From contig JAEYBE010000004.1 in the NCBI GenBank assembly GCA_023404495.1, forward strand, positions 1 to 64,000: 64,000 nt of DNA. Direction: 5' to 3'. The notes under the pieces were generated by a model, which saw nothing but the letters and a program-made list of their open reading frames with translations, had not been told where the DNA came from and did no database searches. The position numbers were made by a program, and so were the translations under genes. The stretch comes from Actinomycetes bacterium (GTDB lineage: Bacteria; Actinomycetota; Thermoleophilia; Solirubrobacterales; JACPNS01). The first letter of the stretch is position 1. Every line of letters begins with the position of its first letter. Of the stretch, positions 46,448-54,700 are shown in pieces.

Positions 46448-46845
46448 AGGTCTTCGCCGACAGCAACGTTCTGATCTATGCGATCGACGACAGCGATCAG
46501 ACCAAGCGACAGCGTGCGCGGCACCTGCTCGAACAACACTGGTCACAGCTCGTGATCAGCACGCAGGTGATGCTCGAGTTCCACGCGGTGTGCAGCCGCA
46601 ACGACGGAATCCACTCGAGTGCCATTTCGGAGAGTCTCAAGGATTTCGCGGCGCTGGATGTCATCCCGGCTGACGCGAGGGCCGTACTCACCGCGACGTC
46701 AATCGCCGACCAAATAGGCCTGTCGACTTCCGACGCGATGATCGTTGAGGCCGCTACGCGCGGTGGTTGCGAATTGCTCGTCACGGAAGACGCGCAACTG
46801 CTGGCCGCGGACTTGCCCCTGGAGGCCAGAAACCCCTTCGCCTGA
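46444..46845 (+). CDS. vapC: VapC-type PIN-domain ribonuclease toxin
   Basis: 133 residues from TTG 46444. PIN acidic residues are in FADSNVLIY (Asp6), VMLEFHAV (Glu45), STSDAMIVEAA (Asp97) and VTEDAQ (Asp116), the usual four-acid set. VapC proteins cleave RNA, often tRNA or rRNA. The start is preferred over the in-frame ATG 46393, which lies inside vapB. It ends 3 nt before the convergent htpX stop. Confidence 0.88.
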   Translation: MKVFADSNVLIYAIDDSDQTKRQRARHLLEQHWSQLVISTQVMLEFHAVCSRNDGIHSSAISESLKDFAALDVIPADARAVLTATSIADQIGLSTSDAMIVEAATRGGCELLVTEDAQLLAADLPLEARNPFA

Positions 46846-46848
46846 GCC

Positions 46849-47907
46849 CTATTGCCCGAGCTCGGCCTTGTCGATCTGCTTGTTGTTGAGCTGCGACTCG
46901 TCGATCCCGACGAAGTTGCTGGCCTGCATCATCGCCGGGGCCTCGCCGCCGGTGGAGCCGTCGCCCTCGCGCCCGGCGAGCGCGATTGTGAAGTAGCTGC
47001 CGACCGGGCGGTCGTGACGGTGGGAGATGCCGCCGGCCATTTCGGTCAGCCGGGCGACCCGGTCTTCGGTGGCCGGGTGCGTCGCGAAGATCGTCGAGGT
47101 CTTGCCCTTGGCGTTCATCGACGGGGCGATCATCATGTGCGCGATCGCCTCTTCAGGACGCTCAGTCGGGACCATGTTGCCGGAGATCTGATTGAGCGCC
47201 GACGCAAGGCCCTGCGGATAGCGGGTGAGCTCCGCGCCCGAGGCGTCTGCCACGTATTCGCGCTTGCGGCTGATCGACATCTGAATGATCGTCGCCGCGA
47301 TCGGAGCGAGAATCACCGTCAGCAGCACGATCACGAGCCCGATCCAGCCGCCGCCATTGTTGTTCCCGCGGCCGCCGCCGAACCAGAGGCTGTAGGAAAT
47401 GATCTGCGCGATCAGCGCGATCGACCCGGCAAGCACCGCCGCGTACGTCATCAGCTTGACGTCGAGGTTCTTGATGTGGGCCATCTCGTGCGCAAGTACC
47501 CCGTAGAGCTCCTGGTCATCGAGCACGTCGAGCAGGCCTTGGTTCACGCAGATCAGCGCTTGTTCCGGATTGCGACCAGCCGCGAAAGCATTGGGCGACG
47601 GGTCATGCGAGATGAACAGGCGCGGCATCGGCAGACCCGCGGTGATCGAAAGGTTCTCGACCATGCGCCAGAGCTCGGGCGCCTCGGACTTGGATTTGAC
47701 CTGCTTGCCGCCGGCAGCGAGCACGGCCATGTCGTCGCCGCCGAAGAGCGAGAAGAGGACCATCATCACGGCGATCGCCGCGACACCGATCGCGCCGATC
47801 GGGCCGACCCATAGGTAGAGCCCGTACCCGATGACCGCATAGATCACCAGGAACCCGGCCATCAGCAGCCAGGACTTGCGCTTGTTGCTCGAGATCTGCT
47901 TGTACAT
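46849..47907 (-). CDS. htpX: HtpX-like membrane zinc metalloprotease (M48)
   Basis: 352 residues. Two N-terminal helices (SWLLMAGFLVIYAVIGYGLYLW and IGVAAIAVMMVLFSLF) precede the HEMAH zinc motif (near residue 140) in YGVLAHEMAHIKNLDVKLMTY. The third ligand is in the RKREYVADASGAELTRY region, and FATHPATEDRVARLTEM follows. It probably degrades misfolded membrane proteins. It follows lemA by 6 nt on the minus strand. Confidence 0.9.
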   Translation of the reverse strand: MYKQISSNKRKSWLLMAGFLVIYAVIGYGLYLWVGPIGAIGVAAIAVMMVLFSLFGGDDMAVLAAGGKQVKSKSEAPELWRMVENLSITAGLPMPRLFISHDPSPNAFAAGRNPEQALICVNQGLLDVLDDQELYGVLAHEMAHIKNLDVKLMTYAAVLAGSIALIAQIISYSLWFGGGRGNNNGGGWIGLVIVLLTVILAPIAATIIQMSISRKREYVADASGAELTRYPQGLASALNQISGNMVPTERPEEAIAHMMIAPSMNAKGKTSTIFATHPATEDRVARLTEMAGGISHRHDRPVGSYFTIALAGREGDGSTGGEAPAMMQASNFVGIDESQLNNKQIDKAELGQ

Positions 47908-47913
47908 CTGCGA

Positions 47914-48600
47914 CTAGGCGGTCGGCGGACCCGGGGGGGCCGATCCCTCGCCGCCGGCAGGCGGGTTTGTCGGCGGCGCCGCTGGCGGCGCGGCCGGCGG
48001 GGCGGCAGGCGCGGCTCCAGCGGGAGGTGCCGCGAAGCTCGTCGCGTCGAACGAAACGCCCGGAACTTCCTTCTCGGCCGGGTCCTCGATCTCGAAGAAC
48101 TCGTGCTCGGTGATCTTCGCGAAACCGGCGATGATGCTGCTTGGGAACTGCTGAATCTTGATGTTCAGGTCGCGCACGTTCATGTTGTAGAAACGGCGGC
48201 TGGCCTGGATCTTGTCCTCGGTGTCTGTCAGCTCGTTCTGCAGCTGGAGGAAGTTCTGGTTGGCCTTCAGGTCCGGGTAGGCCTCTGCGACGGCGAAGAG
48301 GCGGCCTAGCGCCTGGCCGAGGATGCCCTCAGCGGCGGCCGACTGTTCCGGTCCGGACGCGTTGACGGCGTTTGTCCGCGCCTGCGTCACCGCGTCGAAG
48401 GTCTGGCGCTCGTGCGATGCGTAACCCTTGACGGTCTCAACGAGGTTCGGGATCAAGTCGTGTCGGCGCTTGAGCTGCGTCTCGATGTCTGAGAAAGCTT
48501 CTTCGGTGCGGTTGCGCAGCGAGATCAAGCTGTTGTACGTCGCTACGACGTAAATGATCAGCAGGACGACGATTACTGCGATAACGATCAGGGCGATCAT
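47914..48600 (-). CDS. lemA: LemA family protein
   Basis: 228 residues. An N-terminal helix IALIVIAVIVVLLIIYVVATYNSL is followed by the LemA core, FSDIETQLKRRHDLIPNLVETVKGYASHE through FYNMNVRDLNIKIQQFPSSIIAGF. The C-terminal 45 residues are Pro/Ala-rich. LemA-HtpX pairs are common and may act together at the membrane; the exact role is unknown. ATG 48600 is used; a longer open frame upstream has no homology. It diverges from ftsY. Confidence 0.88.
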   Translation of the reverse strand: MIALIVIAVIVVLLIIYVVATYNSLISLRNRTEEAFSDIETQLKRRHDLIPNLVETVKGYASHERQTFDAVTQARTNAVNASGPEQSAAAEGILGQALGRLFAVAEAYPDLKANQNFLQLQNELTDTEDKIQASRRFYNMNVRDLNIKIQQFPSSIIAGFAKITEHEFFEIEDPAEKEVPGVSFDATSFAAPPAGAAPAAPPAAPPAAPPTNPPAGGEGSAPPGPPTA

Positions 48601-48697
48601 CTGGGGCTGGTGCCTTTCTTGGGCGGTCGCGGTTGCGAGCGTTTCGTAGATTCTTACCGATCCGGGCGGCGTTCTTGTCGGCACATAAGCTTCCCGC

Positions 48698-49690
48698 GTG
48701 CCGCGCGAGTGGAATGAACTCTTCATCACCGGGGATGACCCGGCCGAGACGCCCGTTCCCGAGGCCGCTCCCGAGCGCCGCCGCGGCATGTTCAATCGTC
48801 TGCGCGATTCGCTCGGGCGGACGCGGCAGGCGTTCTCAGCCGAGCTGCGCACGACGCTGTTTGACACTCTCGACGATCAGACCTGGGAGCGACTCGAAGA
48901 GCTCTTGATCTACGCCGATGTCGGTGCCCGCACCACGGCGAAGGTCGTCGGTCAGCTCGAAACCGAGGTCGAAGAGGGCGACATCGCCGGCGGCGACGCA
49001 ATACTCGCGCGGCTTGAGGAGCTGCTGGCGCAGACCGCGACAACAGGCGAGGCGACGATCGACCTGCGCCAGAAGCCGACCGTGATCATGGTCTGCGGCG
49101 TCAACGGCACCGGCAAGACGACTTCGATCGGCAAGATCGCCTGGCACCTGCAGAAGGAGTTCGGCAAGAGCGTCCTGCTCGGCGCCGCCGACACTTTCCG
49201 CGCCGCTGCCACCGAGCAGCTGGGGGAGTGGGCGACCCGCAGCGGAGCAGAGTTCGTAAGGGGAGCTCAGGGTTCTGATCCCGGCGCAGTTGCATTTGAC
49301 GCGGTCGGCGCCGCCATCTCACGGGGCACCGATGTCGCGCTGATTGACACCGCAGGACGGCTCCATACGCAGGAAAACCTGCTCGAGGAACTCAAGAGGG
49401 TGCGCCGTGTGATCGAAAAACAGCTCCCAGGGGCGCCGCATGAGACGCTGCTCGTGGTCGACGCGACGACCGGGCAGAACGGTCTGCGCCAAGCGAAGCT
49501 GTTTGCCGAAGCGGTCGACGTCGACGGCATCATCCTGACGAAACTCGACGGCACTGCGAAGGGCGGAATCGCCCTGGCGATCACCGACGAACTGGGAATC
49601 CCAGTGAAGCTGATCGGGATCGGCGAGCAGCTCGAGGACCTGCGTCCGTTCGACCCCGCCGATTTTGCACGAGCCCTTGTCGCGGAGTAG
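48698..49690 (+). CDS. ftsY: Signal recognition particle receptor FtsY
   Basis: 330 residues. A short acidic N-terminal region (NELFITGDDPAETPVPEA...) is followed by the helical N domain, then the G domain with GVNGTGKTTSIGKIAWHL near residue 133 and DTAGRLHTQENLLEELKRV. It also has TTGQNGL and TKLDGTAKGG. TAAGCT (48686-48691) lies 6 nt before GTG 48698. The acidic A domain is brief compared with E. coli FtsY, as in many Gram-positives. Confidence 0.94.
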   Translation: MPREWNELFITGDDPAETPVPEAAPERRRGMFNRLRDSLGRTRQAFSAELRTTLFDTLDDQTWERLEELLIYADVGARTTAKVVGQLETEVEEGDIAGGDAILARLEELLAQTATTGEATIDLRQKPTVIMVCGVNGTGKTTSIGKIAWHLQKEFGKSVLLGAADTFRAAATEQLGEWATRSGAEFVRGAQGSDPGAVAFDAVGAAISRGTDVALIDTAGRLHTQENLLEELKRVRRVIEKQLPGAPHETLLVVDATTGQNGLRQAKLFAEAVDVDGIILTKLDGTAKGGIALAITDELGIPVKLIGIGEQLEDLRPFDPADFARALVAE

Positions 49691-49752
49691 GCGCCGCTCA
49701 ACTAGAACAGATCGCCACGCGCTCCGCCGCCGACTCGGGAATAATCAGCTTC

Positions 49753-50211
49753 GTGGAAGACTGGATCTACTGGATGATCTTGGCTGTGGTGATGGCGGGC
49801 ATCGAACTCGCTGTCTTCTCGATCTTTATTTTCGGCCCGCTCGCCGTGGCGGCGGCCGTGACGGCCGTGGTTGCCGGCTTCGGCGGATCGATCGAAGTGC
49901 AGCTCGCGGTGTTCATCCTGCTCGCGCTGGCCTCGATGTTCACGCTCTACCCGATCGCCAAGCGTCACCGCGAGTCCGATCCCGAGCACGCCACCAACGT
50001 CGACGCGCTGATCGGAAAAGAGGCGCGCACGCTGGAGGAGATCTCCGGGGAGTCGCTCGGCTTGATCCGCTTTGATAACTCCAACTGGACCGCTCGCACG
50101 AAGGACGGCGTCGGGCCGATACCCGCCGAAACGCGCGTTCGCGTCGTTTCGATCGCCGGCGCGACCGCCGTCGTCGAACCGTTCGAGCAAGCGACAACCT
50201 CCGACAACTAG
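49753..50211 (+). CDS. NfeD-like membrane protein
   Basis: 152 residues with MEDWIYWMILAVVMAGIELAVFSIFIFGPLAVAAAVTAV as tightly packed helices, then a soluble OB-fold-like C-terminal domain from about residue 80 (NVDALIGKEARTLEEISGESLG). NfeD proteins pair with SPFH proteins at membranes, and here the SPFH gene starts 9 nt later. GTG 49753 follows AATAAT (49740-49745) at 7 nt. Confidence 0.85.
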   Translation: MEDWIYWMILAVVMAGIELAVFSIFIFGPLAVAAAVTAVVAGFGGSIEVQLAVFILLALASMFTLYPIAKRHRESDPEHATNVDALIGKEARTLEEISGESLGLIRFDNSNWTARTKDGVGPIPAETRVRVVSIAGATAVVEPFEQATTSDN

Positions 50212-50220
50212 GAATCCCGC

Positions 50221-51105
50221 ATGGTCATCGTTCTGATCGCCCTCGTCGTTCTCGTCTTGTTCACCGCGATCAAGACGGTCCGGATCATTCCGCAGTCGAA
50301 GGCAGGTGTGGTCGAGCGATTGGGTCGCTATCACCGCACGCTCTCGCCGGGACTGGCGGTCGTCATTCCGTACGTCGACAAGGTGCGCCCGCTGATCGAC
50401 ATGCGCGAACAGGTCGTGAGCTTTGCGCCGCAACCCGTGATCACCGAGGACAACGTCGTCGTCCAGATCGACTCGGTGCTCTACTACACGATCAACGACG
50501 CACGCGCCGTGACGTATGAGATCGCTAATCACCTGCAGGCGATCGAGCAGCTCACGACCACCACCTTGCGAAACGTGATCGGTGGTCTGACGCTTGAAAA
50601 GGCGCTGACCAGCCGTGACGAGATCAACACAGCTCTGCGTGTCGTGCTCGACGAGGCGACAGGCAAGTGGGGCATCCGCGTCAATCGTGTCGAGCTCAAG
50701 GCGATCGACCCGCCGGTGACGATTCAGGACGCGATGGAGAAGCAGATGCGCGCAGAGCGCGATCGTCGCGCGGCGATCCTTACTGCGGAGGGCGTCAAGC
50801 AGTCACAGATCCTCACCGCGGAGGGTCAGAAGCAGGCGGCGATCCTGACCGCCGAAGGAAATCGGCAGGCCCAGATTCTTGAGGCCGAGGGAGAGGCGCA
50901 GGCAATCGCCGCGGTGTTCGACTCGATCCACCAGGGCAACCCGGACCTGCCGCTGCTGGCCTACCAGTACGTCAAGGCGCTCGAGTCGCTGGCGGTCAAC
51001 GACGGCAACTCCACCTGGGTGATCCCGGGCGAGTTCACCCAGGCCCTCTCAGGCCTTTCGGACAAGCTCGGCGGCCTCCCCGGCACGAATTCGGGAGCTG
51101 CCTAG
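50221..51105 (+). CDS. SPFH/Band 7 (stomatin/QmcA-like) protein
   Basis: 294 residues. An N-terminal membrane helix VIVLIALVVLVLFTAIKTV is followed by the SPFH domain (GVVERLGRYHRTLSPGLAVVIPYVDKV, DNVVVQIDSVLYYTINDA). A coiled region with an 11-residue repeat of ILTAEG (three copies plus ILEAEG, about residues 180-225) ends the domain. It partners the upstream NfeD in membrane-organising complexes. The next gene starts 2 nt after its stop. Confidence 0.9.
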   Translation: MVIVLIALVVLVLFTAIKTVRIIPQSKAGVVERLGRYHRTLSPGLAVVIPYVDKVRPLIDMREQVVSFAPQPVITEDNVVVQIDSVLYYTINDARAVTYEIANHLQAIEQLTTTTLRNVIGGLTLEKALTSRDEINTALRVVLDEATGKWGIRVNRVELKAIDPPVTIQDAMEKQMRAERDRRAAILTAEGVKQSQILTAEGQKQAAILTAEGNRQAQILEAEGEAQAIAAVFDSIHQGNPDLPLLAYQYVKALESLAVNDGNSTWVIPGEFTQALSGLSDKLGGLPGTNSGAA

Positions 51106-51107
51106 AG

Positions 51108-51563
51108 ATGCGCCGCCTACTAGTCGCGATCGCTCTGGTCGCCGCCTTCGCGGTCGTGGTTCCTTCCGTTGCGTACGGCGGATCGACCGGGACGACGGCT
51201 GCGAAGAAGAAAAAGAAGAAGTGCGCGCGTGGGTTCAAGAAGTCCGGCAAGAAGTGCGTTCGGCGAACGATCAAGCCAGCGAGCATCACACTCGTGATCG
51301 CCACAATCAAGGGCGGCCGCGTGAAATTCACCGGCTACTCCGAGTTCGGCAAGGCGACGACGGCGGACGCCTACTTGAGCGGGAAAGTCGTCGTCTCCGA
51401 CGGAATCGGTATCGAGAAGATCAAGTTCAACCTCTTGGTCGCCAAGGGTCAGAACTTCACAAACTTCACCGCCAACTACAAAGTCGGGCTCAACAGTCCG
51501 AACATGACGGTGACACTGATCTGCAACGGCGTCGCTTCGAACAGCTACGCAGTCGCCAACTGA
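51108..51563 (+). CDS. Secreted Lys-rich protein of unknown function
   Basis: 151 residues. The signal peptide MRRLLVAIALVAAFAVVVPSVAYG is followed by a run of six Lys and two cysteines, KKKKKKCARGFKKSGKKCVRR. A beta-rich C-terminal half follows (KPASITLVIATIKGGRVKFTGYSEFGKA...NMTVTLICNGVASNSYAVAN). No known catalytic family is recognised. It is 2 nt after the SPFH gene and just upstream of the giant exported protein, whose C-terminal tail is similarly basic. Confidence 0.75.
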   Translation: MRRLLVAIALVAAFAVVVPSVAYGGSTGTTAAKKKKKKCARGFKKSGKKCVRRTIKPASITLVIATIKGGRVKFTGYSEFGKATTADAYLSGKVVVSDGIGIEKIKFNLLVAKGQNFTNFTANYKVGLNSPNMTVTLICNGVASNSYAVAN

Positions 51564-51587
51564 CGGGCCGCGGGGCACCGCGCCCGT
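51563..51587 (+). terminator. Terminator-like hairpin after the Lys-rich protein gene
   Basis: ACGGGC-C-GCGG pairs with CCGCGCCCGT across a GGCA loop, with one bulged C, starting at the stop codon. Ten base pairs of G+C form the stem but no T run follows, so it is only terminator-like. Confidence 0.4.
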
Positions 51588-51618
51588 AGCCCCGTGATAC
51601 CGAATATTCGTCTATCTG

Positions 51619-51676
51619 TGTCACTTGACATCGCAACTTCCGACCGATAGGTTGTTTGTACTGACACGATGTCAGT
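51619..51676 (+). promoter_or_regulatory. Consensus promoter flanked by paired TGACA/TGTCA palindromes
   Basis: TTGACA (51625-51630), 17-nt spacer and TAGGTT (51648-51653) form the best promoter in the window. Palindrome 1, TGTCA-ct-TGACA (51619-51630), covers the -35. Palindrome 2, ACTGACA-cga-TGTCAGT (51660-51666 and 51670-51676), begins at the expected transcription start. Both use the same half-site, so they look like paired operators of one dimeric regulator acting on the giant exported protein. Confidence 0.65.
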
Positions 51677-51682
51677 AGGGGT

Positions 51683-51706
51683 GCAAGTTCCTGGGGAGGA
51701 GCTTGC
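51683..51706 (+). promoter_or_regulatory. 5' UTR hairpin of the giant protein gene
   Basis: GCAAGTTCCT (51683-51692) pairs with AGGAGCTTGC (51697-51706) around GGGG, with one G-U pair. It lies about 34 nt before the ATG. A purine-rich AGGGACAGGGA serves as ribosome-binding region further down. Whether the stem regulates anything is unknown. Confidence 0.35.
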
Positions 51707-51739
51707 GCAGGGACAACCATAGGGACAGGGATATTGGTC

Positions 51740-54700
51740 ATGACAGGTGGCTGCTTCGCTTCAGTTGGGCGCAGACTGGGACTCTCGCTCATTCTTTCGA
51801 TCGCCGCGCTCGCGGGGATGTTTTCGCTCACGGCTCAGCCGAGCCACGCAACGGTCACGTTCACCGGGGGGACGCCGACAGTGACGATGGGCTCGAATGT
51901 CCCGGGCGCTCACTCGAGCATGACCGTGAACATGAGTCTTGGGGTGAACCCGAGCACGACCTATGCGCCGGGCGACGACGTCAAGCGCATCGTCGCCGAC
52001 ATCGCTCCGGGGATCATCGGCGATCCGACCGCTATTCCCGCTGACCAGCGCTGCCTGAAGACCGACCCGACCCAGTACAAGGACTGTCCCGCCTCGGCGA
52101 AGGTCGGCACGATCACCGCGAGCGCGAACACGTGCGTGATGGTGATTCTGATCTGTGTCGACCTACAGCTCGACATCTCGGGCGACATCTACCAACTGAA
52201 GAACGGTCCCAATGGTCTGCCGACCACAAGCGCCGGCGCCAATGGCTTCCCGGAAGTGCCGACCTATCTCGGCATCAGCCTCAACGTGACAACTCCCATT
52301 CTTGGCAACCTCGCCGACCCGATGGGTCTGACCGGCAAGATCACGATCGCCAACAAGGACGATGCGCCGGTCGGTAGGGCAGAAGACTTCTCGATGCGGT
52401 TTGAGGTGGTGGAAGACGCTCCACGCACCGCCCACACGGCGCTGGGTGACCAGGAGATCCGTCTCAATTCACTGGCGCTCACCTTCAACGCGTTGACGGC
52501 ATCAGGCGTCCCCTTCATGACCAACCCGACGCGCTGCACGCCTTGGACCAGCAAGTTCTACGCGCGCGCCTACGACACCAACTCAAACGCCAACGCGGAC
52601 ATCGACCCGGCGGTCCCCGGAAACGATCACTACTCGGTCTCGCGCACGACCACGCCGAGTTGTGGGGGTGCGCTCGCGGCGTTCAACCCGAACGTGACGA
52701 TGCAGACGTTCCCGTCCAAGACCGACGCGCCGGCGGCGCTGCGCGTGATTGTGACCAACGCCGAGGCGACCACGGCCGGCGGTCTCCAGAGTTCGCACAT
52801 CAAGCGCATGGACATGACGATGCCCGACGGGTTCGAGATCAACCCGATGATGGCCAACTCGATCGCCGACCTCTCAAGTGTCTGCTCCTACGCGCAGTTC
52901 AACAGGACCAACCCGGACGTCACAAACACCTGCCCGGCATCGTCGAAGCTCGGCACGATCGTGCTCGACACGCCGATGATGTCCCAGCAGTTGACTGGTG
53001 GCCTCTATCTCGGACCTCCGGGCAGCACCGACACCGACCGCTTCAAGCTCTTCTTCGCGCTCGACGATCCGAGCAACATCGTGAAGACCAAGGGGGAGGG
53101 GCGCGCGTTCGTCGACCACGACACCGGGCGTGTCACGGCGACGCTTGGAGATCCGGCCTATGACGGCGGCAAGTCCTTGCCGGCATTCCTCTGGACGCAG
53201 ATGCAGCTCGACTTCCAGTCGGGGCCCAACGCGATGATGACCAATCCGCGGACGTGCGGAACGCACGCGGGTGAGGTGGTCTTCACGCCGTGGATGTCTC
53301 CGACCCAGGGAACTGTGACGCGCACCCCGTCGGTCACGGTTTCCTACGACGGGGCCGGCGCGCCGTGCCCAGAGGAGCCGTTCGAGCCGTTCGCCGAAGT
53401 TTCGCTCTCAGACACCACCGCGGGCGCGCATGCCGACGTGACCACGACCGTGAAGGTCCCGGCCCATAGTCAGGACCTGGCGCGCACGACGATGGCGATG
53501 CCGGCCGGCATGGGCGCCGCGATCGACCTGACGGCCAAGTGCACGCAGGCGAACGCCGCAAACGGCGCGTGCGCCTCGAACACGCGGATCGGCGATGTTG
53601 AAGTGAAGGTCGGCAACGACGAAGGCGACGCCGACGCGCCGGGCTCAAACCTCGTGAAGATCGACGGCGCGATGTACAACACCGAGGTCACGTGGAACGA
53701 GGACCCTGCGCTGCGCAATCCGGCCCGATTCACGGCCGTCGTTCCGGCAGCCGTCGGGCCGTTCGACCTCGGCTATGTCGTGGTGCCTGTCGACATCACG
53801 CTGAACCCGGACATGAGCTTCAACGCCGTGACGCCGGAGGTCCCGACGCGCATGCTCGGCATCCCGGTACGTATGCGCAAGCTGAGCTTCACGCTCAAGT
53901 CGCACGTGGGCGGAACGCCGTTCATGACCAACCCGACAGTCTGCGGCACGCACGACGTCACGGCCAAGATGTGGTCCACGCAGCATCCGGATGAAGAGGA
54001 CGCCGTGACTGCTCAGGCATCCTTTGATATCACCGGCTGCCCGAAGAACTTCAGCACCGAGAATCCGCCGACCTTCTCATTCGAGCCGACCAACACCGAG
54101 GTCGGTCGTCCGGTCGGTATTCGCGCCACCCTTCAGATGCCGGCCGAGTACGACCCGCCGGCCAGCGAGGTCAGCGTGCAGATGCCGCAAGGCATGCGGC
54201 TGAACCCCGCGCTCGCTTCCGGGATCGACTCGTGCGCCAAAGCCGAGGTCGACGCCGGCGCGGCTAATTGTCCCGAAGAGTCGAGGCTCGGCACGGTCGA
54301 GTTCACGACGCCATTGCTCTCCGGCACGTTCTACGGAAAGATCTGGCTGGTCGAGCAAGGCCCGACAGCAGACGAGCGCTACCGCATCGCCTTTACGGTC
54401 CAGTTGCCGGGTCAGCTGCTTGTGGCGCACGGCGAGACGATCGTCGACGGTTCGAGCGAGCTGGTCGACGGTCTCGGAAACCGCGGCGGCTCCGGGCAGA
54501 TCACCGTGACCTTCCGCAACATCCCGGCGGTCTACTTCAACAGCTTCACGATGATCATGGAATCGGGCAGCAAGGCGATGCTCAGCAACGACTACGAGTG
54601 CGGCACGAGCACTGCGACAGCCACCGCATGGCCGCAGACAACCGGCGGCTCTCCGGTCACGATGACCGATTCCTACGAGACCTCGTGGGACGGCAACGGT

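Noticed and set aside
50760..50900. Repeated DNA in the SPFH gene
   Set aside because: It encodes the 11-residue ILTAEG coiled-coil repeat normal for this family, not a mobile or CRISPR repeat.
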